This document shows positions 1 to 5,800 of a DNA stretch of 8,994 bases, piece after piece. The stretch covers positions 629 through 9,622 of the forward strand of contig JABDDW010000059.1 of NCBI GenBank assembly GCA_013287405.1, read 5' to 3'. The notes beneath the pieces were generated by a model. The model searched no databases and had not been told where the DNA came from. It saw only the letters and a list, made by a program, of their open reading frames with translations. Both the position numbers and the translations under genes were made by a program. The DNA is from Deltaproteobacteria bacterium. GTDB lineage: Bacteria > Bdellovibrionota > Bdellovibrionia > JABDDW01. Positions within the stretch are counted from its first letter, which is position 1; the number at the start of each line of letters is the position of its first letter.

Positions 1-41
1 CTAAAGCTGTCGGATTCCAAACCTTTAGAGGGAAAAAACAA

Positions 42-569
42 ATGAAAACTGTCCTTATTGCAATTCTCTTATGGTCAGGTGGGGCGAGAGCTGAATCGGC
101 CTTATTTGTAGGCCCCATCTTTGGAGAAACCAGTTATAGTACTTCTAGTGGAGGGACCAACCGGGACTCTCAGAGCTCTTATGGGGGAGAAGGGTTGTAT
201 GTTTGGAATAATTGGATGGGAGGACTAAGCTATTCTGAATATTCTGTCGCCCCTACAGGGAATTCGACCTTCAATGTAGGCCAAGACGATAAAGATATCG
301 AAGCTGAAATTAAATATAGATTTCTAATGGGTCCTCTTTCGCCATTCATTGGTTTGGGAGCCGGTACTCTTATCCAAACCGTAAAGACCAGCCTCTTTGA
401 AGCAAACGAATCTGATCAGGGTGATTTTTTTATTAAAGAAGTTGGCGGGGGAGTTCTTTGGAAATTTATGAGTAATTTCGGGGTGAGTGCTACCGCTGAA
501 TACTATCAATACTCTAATGTGACGGGTTTTAAGTACTATATAACCCTTGGATTTTTCCCCGTTTTCTAG
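42..569 (+). CDS. Small outer-membrane beta-barrel protein, function unknown
   Basis: A 175-residue exported protein. Residues 1-17 form a short signal peptide (Lys2, hydrophobic stretch, ARA before Glu18). The mature part alternates polar and hydrophobic residues, is rich in Gly, Tyr, Ser and Phe, and contains Gly-rich strand-turn segments such as PFIGLGAGT (101-109) and the strands around 133-140 and 146-156. It ends in FFPVF, and a C-terminal Phe is the usual outer-membrane targeting signal for BAM-assembled barrels. The size suits an eight-stranded OmpW/OmpA-like barrel, but no specific family was recognised. The ATG is preceded by AGAGGG at 27-32, nine bases upstream. The next gene on the same strand starts 60 bases later and is also exported, so co-transcription is possible. 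Barrel assignment is fairly safe; ligand or role is unknown. Confidence 0.75.
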   Translation: MKTVLIAILLWSGGARAESALFVGPIFGETSYSTSSGGTNRDSQSSYGGEGLYVWNNWMGGLSYSEYSVAPTGNSTFNVGQDDKDIEAEIKYRFLMGPLSPFIGLGAGTLIQTVKTSLFEANESDQGDFFIKEVGGGVLWKFMSNFGVSATAEYYQYSNVTGFKYYITLGFFPVF

Positions 570-609
570 AGGGCCTTGCTTGAGGAAATTATTTGAATTA
601 CTCTAAAGG

Positions 610-621
610 CCTTAATTAAGG
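610..621. promoter_or_regulatory. Perfect 12-bp palindrome CCTTAATTAAGG overlapping a ribosome site
   Basis: CCTTAATTAAGG is fully self-complementary. Its right end forms part of the AAGGGGG Shine-Dalgarno (618-624) of the repeat protein that starts at 630. The position would suit an operator or a weak RNA fold limiting translation, but a palindrome this short and AT-rich can arise by chance. No function is demonstrated. Confidence 0.3.
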
Positions 622-629
622 GGGTATTG

Positions 630-1274
630 ATGTCACAGAGCAAATTTGAGATGACTTTGGCGCTGGTTTGGGGTTTGACCATAGGGCTAACGTTGAATGC
701 TCCTACAGCCGAGGGTGCTCTAAAAGTGAACCCAGGGCATGCCGAGGAGATTGTACCTGGAAAAATTCTAGTTCGTACGATCCGTCTTCAAAATTATCTC
801 GAACAAATTCAACCCGATGAAATTGTTGAAAAACGAGATTCTTTGGGAGGAGAAAATCCCGACATCTTCATAGTCTACAAAAAGAAAGCCGATGGGGCCA
901 AGACTTTAGAGTTGCAACTATTCGATCTTAACCGCGACGGCAAGATCGACCTAGTCAAACATTACGAAAAAGGGAAGCTTGTTCGTGAAGAGAGAGATAC
1001 TGATTACGACGGCATCACTGATATTGTTATAGAATATGACGGTACAACGGGGGCTATTAAAAAGAAAAGCCAGGCTGATAAACATACCAATATTTGGACT
1101 TACTTTGTGAAAAACGAAATTTACCGCAAAGAGGTCGATCGCAATTTTGATGGTAAACCGGACATGTGGGTCTACTATCGTAAGGGAAAAATCTATAGGA
1201 CCGAAATTGACAAAAATTTTAATGGTAAGAAAATTGTCAAAATTGAGGGGCCTTATAATCCTAAGAGTGAGTAG
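630..1274 (+). CDS. Exported protein with 24-residue DxNxDG-type repeats
   Basis: A 214-residue protein of unknown function. The ATG at 630 follows AAGGGGG (618-624) by five bases and is preferred to the adjacent in-frame TTG at 627. Residues 1-29 look like a signal peptide with no lipobox Cys, so a soluble periplasmic or secreted protein is likely. From about residue 70 the sequence repeats with a period near 24: an acidic loop (DLNRDGKID at 99-107, DTDYDGITD at 123-131, DRNFDGKPD at 170-178, partial DKNFNG at 194-199), then an aromatic strand ending in Tyr-Tyr or Phe, then a basic GKxxRxE segment. Two further copies, near 70-83 and 149-160, have lost the acidic loop. The D-x-D/N-x-D-G pattern resembles calcium-binding EF-hand or dockerin-like loops, so calcium-stabilised repeats are plausible but inferred. 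It may share a transcript with the barrel gene upstream. Confidence 0.75.
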   Translation: MSQSKFEMTLALVWGLTIGLTLNAPTAEGALKVNPGHAEEIVPGKILVRTIRLQNYLEQIQPDEIVEKRDSLGGENPDIFIVYKKKADGAKTLELQLFDLNRDGKIDLVKHYEKGKLVREERDTDYDGITDIVIEYDGTTGAIKKKSQADKHTNIWTYFVKNEIYRKEVDRNFDGKPDMWVYYRKGKIYRTEIDKNFNGKKIVKIEGPYNPKSE

Positions 1275-1405
1275 TCGGCTGGGGCGAGTTTCAGGCGACG
1301 GCCATCGGTTTGAGGAGTCAGGGTGGAGGCGGTTGATTCACCAATTTATACAAAGCACCCCCTAGATGATGAACAGGTCTTTCGTTCCACGCAAAATCGG
1401 GCGGC

Positions 1406-2458
1406 CTAAAGCAATGTTTTTGCAAATTTCTTATTTTTTTCAATCATATTGACCAGGGTCTTAATATCTTGGGCGTTTTTCTGATGACAGATGAGGATGG
1501 CTTTTTCTGTTTCAACGACAATGAGATCTTCGACGCCAATGAGTCCCAAGAATTTCTTAGAACTTAAATCGGCTATAATATTTTTTGAGTTGACTTGAAT
1601 AAACCCACCAGGCGCTCGAAGGACGCCCGCTTCCGAATTAGGGGGAACCACTTCTAAGAGTGCAGGCCAAGATCCTAAATCATTCCAACCAAAATTCCCT
1701 TCAAGAAGGGCTCCTCTATGGGTTTTTTCCATCAAGGCCACGTCTATAGAAACGGATTGGAGATTTCTGTAGCCTTGCTTAATAAGATGGGGTTTATGGA
1801 TTTTCTTATCGAAGAAAGAAGCAAACTCTGGAGAGTGGATTCTGACTTCTTCAATAAACGTGCTCACCTCAAAAATAAAAATTCCAGCGTTCCATAAGAA
1901 CTCTCCTGATTCAAAGAGATTCTGGGCATTAGCTCTATCAGGTTTTTCTACAAATTCCTTTAATTCATACCCCCCTCCTTTTAAAGCCGTTCCTCTGCGA
2001 ATATAGCCATAGGCCGTTGCCGGACCTGTCGGCGTGATTCCAAGGCAAACGATGCGTTTCTCGGAAAGAGCCACTTCAAAAGCAAGATTAAGAGATTTTT
2101 GAAACTCAGGTACGTTGGCAATAAAGGCGTCCGCCGGAAGAACAGCGATGAGGGCGGTGGGGTCTTTCTGAAAAATGTCCCAGGCGCTCCAGCAAACCGC
2201 GGCCATAGTATTTCGGCCCATGGGTTCTGCCAGTATCTTGACGTCTTTGATGTGTTCCAAGGTGGCTTTTCGAAGTTGTTCTGTGCAAACAATAAGACGG
2301 TGGGATCTCTCGACAACGGTATTAAGTCTTTTCCAAGTGAGTTGGATCTGGGATTCGCGGCTTGTTAACGAAAGTAGCTGTTTGGGTTTCTTCTTTGAAC
2401 TTTTTGGCCAAAAACGGGTCCCACTTCCACCCGCCATAATGACAGCGAATTTTTTCAC
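1406..2458 (-). CDS. manC: Mannose-1-phosphate guanylyltransferase, single-domain
   Basis: Makes GDP-mannose from GTP and mannose-1-phosphate in the cytoplasm, for polysaccharide or glycan synthesis. All family motifs are present in the 350 residues: the nucleotide loop GGSGTRFWPKSSKKKPKQ (10-27), AEPMGRNT (77-84), LPAD (107-110), TAYGYI (148-153), FVEKP (169-173), WNAGIF (189-194), SIDVALMEK (237-245) and GWNDLGSW (257-264). It ends at the left-handed helix region and lacks the C-terminal cupin isomerase domain of bifunctional ManC/AlgA enzymes; that domain is a separate gene directly upstream. The start is GTG at 2458, overlapping the upstream stop as GTGA. There is no Shine-Dalgarno in front, so translational coupling is likely. 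The catalytic assignment is firm; preference for mannose over another hexose is inferred from motif fit and the cupin partner. Confidence 0.93.
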   Translation of the reverse strand: MKKFAVIMAGGSGTRFWPKSSKKKPKQLLSLTSRESQIQLTWKRLNTVVERSHRLIVCTEQLRKATLEHIKDVKILAEPMGRNTMAAVCWSAWDIFQKDPTALIAVLPADAFIANVPEFQKSLNLAFEVALSEKRIVCLGITPTGPATAYGYIRRGTALKGGGYELKEFVEKPDRANAQNLFESGEFLWNAGIFIFEVSTFIEEVRIHSPEFASFFDKKIHKPHLIKQGYRNLQSVSIDVALMEKTHRGALLEGNFGWNDLGSWPALLEVVPPNSEAGVLRAPGGFIQVNSKNIIADLSSKKFLGLIGVEDLIVVETEKAILICHQKNAQDIKTLVNMIEKNKKFAKTLL

Positions 2459-2808
2459 GAGTTTCGACCGTAGCGATCTTCTAAACGGACGACATCGTCA
2501 ATTTCGGGGGTGCTCACTTCAAGTATGTCTGTGTCTTCAAGGGCCTCCATCCGGTGAATGAGCTTAGGGGTAATATGGAAGCTCATGCCCGGGGTCATTA
2601 TAGTTTCTTTTAAAGGTTCGCCAGGAGATGTTGAGGTCAGAAATCGGATTTTCCCTTTTTGTATATGGATCGTCTCGTCTTTTAAATTATGGTACTGAAG
2701 ACTTAGGGACTCGCCTTTATTGACATGGAGAACCTTACCCACATATTTCTCTGTGATCGCATAAATGAGTTCAAAACCCCATGGCTTTTTAACTGTACGT
2801 GTTTCCAT
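2455..2808 (-). CDS. Stand-alone type II mannose-6-phosphate isomerase-type cupin
   Basis: A 117-residue single cupin matching the C-terminal domain of bifunctional ManC/AlgA, which interconverts fructose-6-phosphate and mannose-6-phosphate. Visible hallmarks are KPWGFE near the N-terminus (8-13), candidate metal ligands Gln38, His40 and Glu45 in the LSLQYH...DE segment, His85 in PKLIHRME, and the diagnostic ending DDVVRLEDRYGR (104-115). It overlaps manC by 4 bp, so the pair probably forms one functional unit for making GDP-mannose. A purely sugar-binding or regulatory cupin cannot be ruled out, because the usual HxHRxE motif is altered to YHNLKDE. The ATG at 2808 gives the family-typical N-terminus but has no recognisable Shine-Dalgarno; a 15-base palindrome lies two bases upstream. 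Confidence 0.87.
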   Translation of the reverse strand: METRTVKKPWGFELIYAITEKYVGKVLHVNKGESLSLQYHNLKDETIHIQKGKIRFLTSTSPGEPLKETIMTPGMSFHITPKLIHRMEALEDTDILEVSTPEIDDVVRLEDRYGRNS

Positions 2809-2810
2809 AA

Positions 2811-2825
2811 GATATGGGTCATATC
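2811..2825. promoter_or_regulatory. Palindrome GATATG-GGT-CATATC before the cupin start
   Basis: Perfect 6-bp arms around a 3-bp spacer, two bases upstream of the cupin ATG, where a ribosome site would be expected but none is visible. On the minus strand a weak promoter can be drawn: TTGATG near 2843-2848, 17 bases, then TATGAC near 2820-2825, each matching four of six consensus bases. That would place the transcript start at or next to the ATG, a leaderless mRNA with the palindrome over the -10 region. This is inference from position; a simple operator is equally possible. Confidence 0.35.
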
Positions 2826-2879
2826 AGGTCCGAGCGGGAGCATCAAGAAATAGAATATGAGCTTGGCGTGCCGTTAGCC

Positions 2880-3635
2880 CTATTGACTGATTTTATTAAC
2901 AAACTTATTTTCAAAATTGTTATCTTTGGGAAGAGCATTCTTATAGTCTTTGGCTTCTTGATAAGTTGTAAATTGCCCTACACTCACGCGATACCAGGTT
3001 TTTCCATCCTTTTGCCCCGGAGCATAAAAAGCGCTGTACCCTTTGTCACGAAAATTTTGTGCCGCAGTTTTAGCTTCTTCTTCTGTAGAAAAAGCGGAGA
3101 GCTGAACGGTGTACTTTCCGACAGCTGAGGCCTCTACATTCTTAGGATAGCTGGACGGAAATCTTGTTTTTGCAGCAGGTTTAGGAGGTTCAATGGTCAT
3201 TCCTTGGGCAATTTGTTTTGTAACATTGGCGATTTCGTCGTGGACCGCGATCGGCGGTTTTGCGTCTTTTTTAGGAGCTGCCGGAGCCGGTTCTTTAATC
3301 AAGTCCTTATTGGACGCCGCTGCCATCTCATTGGGCGGAGTGGCCGTCGCTGGGGTTCCCGGATTTTCTTGACGTTCTTTTTTGACGAATTCGTCTGAAA
3401 CCTTTGAGATTTCGTCTTCACTGATTGCCGGATTGGGTGCGGCCTTGGTTGCGTCAGCTGGGATAGATGCTACAGAACGGTCACTGTCGCCTTCAAGTTC
3501 GGCTATTTTGTGTTGGCTATCGCTAAATTGTTTTCCGACAAAAGTTCCAACGGAGAATGAAAGTAAAGAGAGAAAGAAGACCAAAACCAATTTTATCAAT
3601 GTATCAGTACGTGAGCCGCCATTCTCATTTAACAT
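2880..3635 (-). CDS. SPOR-domain, single-pass inner-membrane protein
   Basis: A short cytoplasmic tail is followed by one membrane helix (about residues 12-34), a long Pro/Ala/Lys-rich linker (about 55-165) and a C-terminal SPOR domain of roughly 75 residues (KYTVQLSAF near 174, then WYRVSVGQF near 214). SPOR domains bind septal peptidoglycan stripped of stem peptides, so the protein is likely a periplasmic-facing cell-division or wall-associated factor of FtsN/DedD layout. The preferred start is the ATG at 3635, with AGAGGG eight bases upstream, giving 251 residues. An in-frame ATG at 3653 would add six residues but has a poorer ribosome site. It is first in a minus-strand run with the cupin and manC, with a 71-base gap and no clear terminator. 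The family is clear; the specific gene (ftsN, dedD or other) is not. Confidence 0.88.
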   Translation of the reverse strand: MLNENGGSRTDTLIKLVLVFFLSLLSFSVGTFVGKQFSDSQHKIAELEGDSDRSVASIPADATKAAPNPAISEDEISKVSDEFVKKERQENPGTPATATPPNEMAAASNKDLIKEPAPAAPKKDAKPPIAVHDEIANVTKQIAQGMTIEPPKPAAKTRFPSSYPKNVEASAVGKYTVQLSAFSTEEEAKTAAQNFRDKGYSAFYAPGQKDGKTWYRVSVGQFTTYQEAKDYKNALPKDNNFENKFVNKISQ

Positions 3636-3680
3636 TTTATATTCCCTCTTCATTTAATTCATCCCACCCTCTATCTTTTA

Positions 3681-3709
3681 AGTTTAAAATCAACAGCGCT
3701 CCTTGTCAA
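3681..3709 (-). promoter_or_regulatory. Sigma70-like promoter for the SPOR gene
   Basis: On the minus strand there is a perfect -35 TTGACA (3704-3709), a 17-base spacer and TAAACT (3681-3686), which matches four of six -10 bases. The predicted transcript start near 3674 leaves a leader of about 40 bases before the ATG at 3635, which contains the AGAGGG ribosome site. It lies in the divergent gap shared with the monophosphatase gene. Good -35 and spacing, moderate -10. Confidence 0.55.
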
Positions 3710-3781
3710 CGTTGAGTGAAAAGTCTTGGACCTTGCCTTAGGTCTGGATCCCCATTTGAAAGTATGGTTTATTCTTGCTCG

Positions 3782-4594
3782 ATGGATAAAAAGTTACAAG
3801 ACAAGTGCCTTAAAGTGGCAGTAAAAGCGGCCCACAGGGGTGGTGCCATCGCACTGAAGTATTTCCGGAGGCTCAAAAATATAAGTCAAAAAGTGGACGC
3901 AGGCCTTGTTTCAGAGGCTGACCGGGATAGTGAAGCTTGCATTATCAGAATTGTCCGCAAAAAATTTCCCCACCATAGGTTTTTAGGTGAAGAGGGAGGT
4001 CTTGCCCGAGGTCGGGGAAGTGAAAACGAACCTCTTTGGGTTGTGGACCCCCTTGATGGCACCACAAATTACGTGCATGGGTTTCCTTTTTTTTGCGTTT
4101 CCATCGGAGTGGAGGTCTTGGGCGAAGTTGAGGTGGCGGTAATCTATGCGCCTTTGCTCAAATACACTTTTACGGCCCAAAAGGGTCGCGGGGCCTTTTT
4201 CAATGGAAGGCCTATTCGAGTCAGTATGACGGAAAAAATAGCCGACAGTTTGCTCGCCACGGGATTTAGTTACCAGAAAAAAAACGTTCTGGATCAAGAG
4301 ATAAGGGACTTCAGCATTCTAGCGGAGCAAAGCCGAGGGATCCGACGTGCCGGAAGTGCGGCTTTAGATTTGTGTATGGTGGCTTGGGGGATCTTCGATG
4401 GTTTTTGGGAAAGAGAACTTTCTCCTTGGGACACTTCCGCCGGAGCCTTACTGGTGAAAGAGGCTGGAGGCGTGGTTACGTCCTTTGACGGAAGTCCTTT
4501 CAGATCATCGATGAGATCAATACTTGCTGGTAATCCTGCAATCCACTCTCACTTGCAGCAGATTGTGAATTCGAAGGACTCAAGATCGGATTAG
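3782..4594 (+). CDS. suhB: Inositol-1-monophosphatase family protein (SuhB-type)
   Basis: A magnesium-dependent sugar or inositol phosphate phosphatase, 270 residues, close to the usual SuhB length. Signature residues, counted from the ATG at 3782, are Gly69-Glu70-Glu71, the first motif WVVDPLDGTTNYVHG (86-100) with metal ligands Asp89 and Asp92, the RAGSAALDL segment (189-197), and the second motif WDTSAG...EAGG beginning at Trp216-Asp217. The frame stays open upstream to a GTG at 3716 and an ATG at 3764, but those add a non-conserved tail, so the ATG at 3782 is preferred; none has a convincing ribosome site. It is divergent from the SPOR gene and ends six bases before the convergent four-cysteine gene. 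Physiological substrate is uncertain: inositol phosphate, histidinol phosphate, PAP and other sugar phosphates are all used in this superfamily. SuhB in Escherichia coli also acts in rRNA antitermination. Confidence 0.9.
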   Translation: MDKKLQDKCLKVAVKAAHRGGAIALKYFRRLKNISQKVDAGLVSEADRDSEACIIRIVRKKFPHHRFLGEEGGLARGRGSENEPLWVVDPLDGTTNYVHGFPFFCVSIGVEVLGEVEVAVIYAPLLKYTFTAQKGRGAFFNGRPIRVSMTEKIADSLLATGFSYQKKNVLDQEIRDFSILAEQSRGIRRAGSAALDLCMVAWGIFDGFWERELSPWDTSAGALLVKEAGGVVTSFDGSPFRSSMRSILAGNPAIHSHLQQIVNSKDSRSD

Positions 4595-4600
4595 CGGCGG

Positions 4601-4984
4601 TTACGGACAGAGTTGTTGAAACCAGGGCATAGGAAAACTTCCTACGCATTGAAGTTTTGCTTCCACCACTGGGTTGAAACTGGGATCGCGAAGAATCACT
4701 TTTCTAATTGAGGTTCTTTCTACGAGGTCGTGGCCGTTACATTTGACCGAAGTCACTTTTTCAGCAACGTGCTCAACGGGGAGCTTATTGGCAGGTTTTA
4801 TCAAGAGATCGAGGCCGGACAAGTTGTACTGAGTTCCATTATAGGTGTATATCCACCTAAGACCTGCGGTGGAATAGGCAACGGAATGTATTTCTCCACT
4901 GGAATCATGGCACTCCTCTAGTCCTTCGTACGCTAAGGCTTGCGTAGTTATTGCGAGAATAAAGATAACAATCAAAGTCTTCAA
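4601..4984 (-). CDS. Small exported four-cysteine protein, function unknown
   Basis: A TTG start at 4984 is chosen because AAAAGGGGG (4990-4998) lies five bases upstream and because it makes a compact signal peptide: MKTLIVIFILAITTQALA, cleaved before Tyr19. The frame is open further upstream, with ATGs at 5011 and 5065, but those lack a ribosome site and place charged residues before the signal sequence. The product is 127 residues, about 109 mature. The mature part holds exactly four cysteines (ECHD, KCNG, QCVG, LCP near the end), consistent with two disulfides in the periplasm or outside the cell. No family was recognised. It converges on the monophosphatase gene with only six bases between stop codons and no terminator in the gap. 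Confidence 0.6.
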   Translation of the reverse strand: MKTLIVIFILAITTQALAYEGLEECHDSSGEIHSVAYSTAGLRWIYTYNGTQYNLSGLDLLIKPANKLPVEHVAEKVTSVKCNGHDLVERTSIRKVILRDPSFNPVVEAKLQCVGSFPMPWFQQLCP

Positions 4985-5088
4985 ATGGTCCCCCTTTTGC
5001 CCTTTTAACATATCAAAAACATATTCTGCCAAAACTTGGAGTTTAGTCAATTTAGAATGGGCCAATGGGTTTAGGGCAGATGTTGATT

Positions 5089-5430
5089 CTAAAGCGTGGA
5101 TTTGAACTTTTTGCGTGAAAGGATTCTAAGCACTTGACTGCTTGGTTGGTGCGATAGGATTAGAATTAAGTTTGCTTCTGGACTAGTAGTTGAATTTCCA
5201 GCTCGATTAAGAAAAAGAACGCGAAGGGGCGAAAATTGAGGAGGGTGTTTTCCTAAATGCGCCTGATAACTCAGCCGACCAAAGTTGCTTTTCCCCCGTC
5301 TAAGTTCTCTAGAAATAGTTGATCGATGCACACCTAGACGCTTTGCAATTGTCGTTTGATTCACTTTTTCTAATTGCCAGACTTCAATATATATTCGATC
5401 TTCAAATTCAAGTTGGCGATACCTTCTCAT
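5089..5430 (-). CDS. IS30-like transposase fragment: N-terminal HTH only
   Basis: The first 50 residues match the start of IS30-family transposases: MRRYRQLEFEDRIYIE, then a helix-turn-helix TTIAKRLGVHRSTISRELRRGK (HTH_38 type), then YQAHLGK. After this the sequence (PPQFSPLRVLFLN...) no longer resembles the family and stops at 113 residues, whereas full IS30 transposases are about 300-380 residues with a DDE catalytic domain. The product cannot transpose DNA. The ATG at 5430 has AAAGGGG five bases upstream and is the family-typical start. The frame is open to another ATG at 5595, also behind AGAGGGG, which would give 168 residues with an unfamiliar N-terminal extension. Other frames downstream contain stops, and no clean frameshift restores the catalytic domain. 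It could be a decaying remnant or a captured DNA-binding domain. Confidence 0.6.
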   Translation of the reverse strand: MRRYRQLEFEDRIYIEVWQLEKVNQTTIAKRLGVHRSTISRELRRGKSNFGRLSYQAHLGKHPPQFSPLRVLFLNRAGNSTTSPEANLILILSHQPSSQVLRILSRKKFKSTL

Positions 5431-5729
5431 GGGTTCCCCTTTAGCTTCGCAACTAAAGTGTGACACGAAGGTATCGTCAGCTGTCCAGATTCTAATTTTT
5501 TGAGCTTGTTGCAGTAATAATCCGAATTCGGGCCTCTCTTCAAAATTTAAGAATTTATAATTTCGCACTGGTTTTGAGAAAAATCTCAGATCCATTTTAA
5601 AATACCCCTCTGGTTGCCCTTGGTTTCCTGAGAGATGCCTATTTTTTCTATCGAGGTCGTTTTTTCAAAATTTAAAATTTCTTTTCATATCGAAGATCTG
5701 GGTGCTCTTACGAGAGCTCGAAAATTCGT

Positions 5730-5735
5730 GATAAT
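5730..5735 (+). promoter_or_regulatory. Candidate -10 box GATAAT for the HNH gene
   Basis: GATAAT matches five of six bases of the -10 consensus. The best -35 at 16 bases upstream (TTACGA) is poor. If used, transcription would start near 5742, giving a leader of about 60 bases that contains the terminator hairpin and the ribosome site. Weak evidence. Confidence 0.25.
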
Positions 5736-5757
5736 GTGCTTTCAGAAATTTGAATCG

Positions 5758-5780
5758 TTCACCTTCTGGTGAATTTTTTT
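5758..5780 (+). terminator. Intrinsic terminator-like hairpin in the HNH leader
   Basis: TTCACC (5758-5763), loop TTCT, GGTGAA (5768-5773), followed at once by seven T residues (5774-5780). The U-tract exists only in the plus direction. No plus-strand gene ends nearby; the next upstream genes are on the minus strand back to 4601. It therefore acts on the HNH gene's own leader, or on read-through coming from the monophosphatase gene more than a kilobase away. It ends five bases before the HNH ribosome site GGAGG. The stem is short, so strength is uncertain. Confidence 0.55.
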
Positions 5781-5784
5781 AAAT

Positions 5785-5789
5785 GGAGG
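5785..5789 (+). promoter_or_regulatory. HNH ribosome binding site GGAGG, maskable by upstream ACCTTC
   Basis: GGAGG lies 11 bases before the ATG at 5801, a slightly long spacing filled by T7A4. The site and its next base (GGAGGT, 5785-5790) can pair with ACCTTC (5761-5766), which is the end of the 5' arm plus the loop of the terminator hairpin, using one G-U pair. The two folds cannot form together. Confidence 0.5.
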
Positions 5790-5800
5790 TTTTTTTAAAA

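Noticed and set aside
1147..1365. 72-codon frame overlapping the end of the repeat protein
   Set aside because: Out-of-frame shadow of the repeat coding region; no ribosome site and no domain character.
2099..2561. Open frames opposite manC and the cupin gene
   Set aside because: They run antisense to genes with full family motifs, lack ribosome sites and show no recognisable protein features.
2809..2879. Terminator between the SPOR gene and the cupin gene
   Set aside because: Only a weak GGC/GCC stem and no T-tract on the minus strand.
5704..5717. GCTCT-TACG-AGAGC hairpin as a second leader element
   Set aside because: A five-base stem with no T-tract that lies upstream of the best -10 candidate, so it may not be transcribed with the HNH gene.
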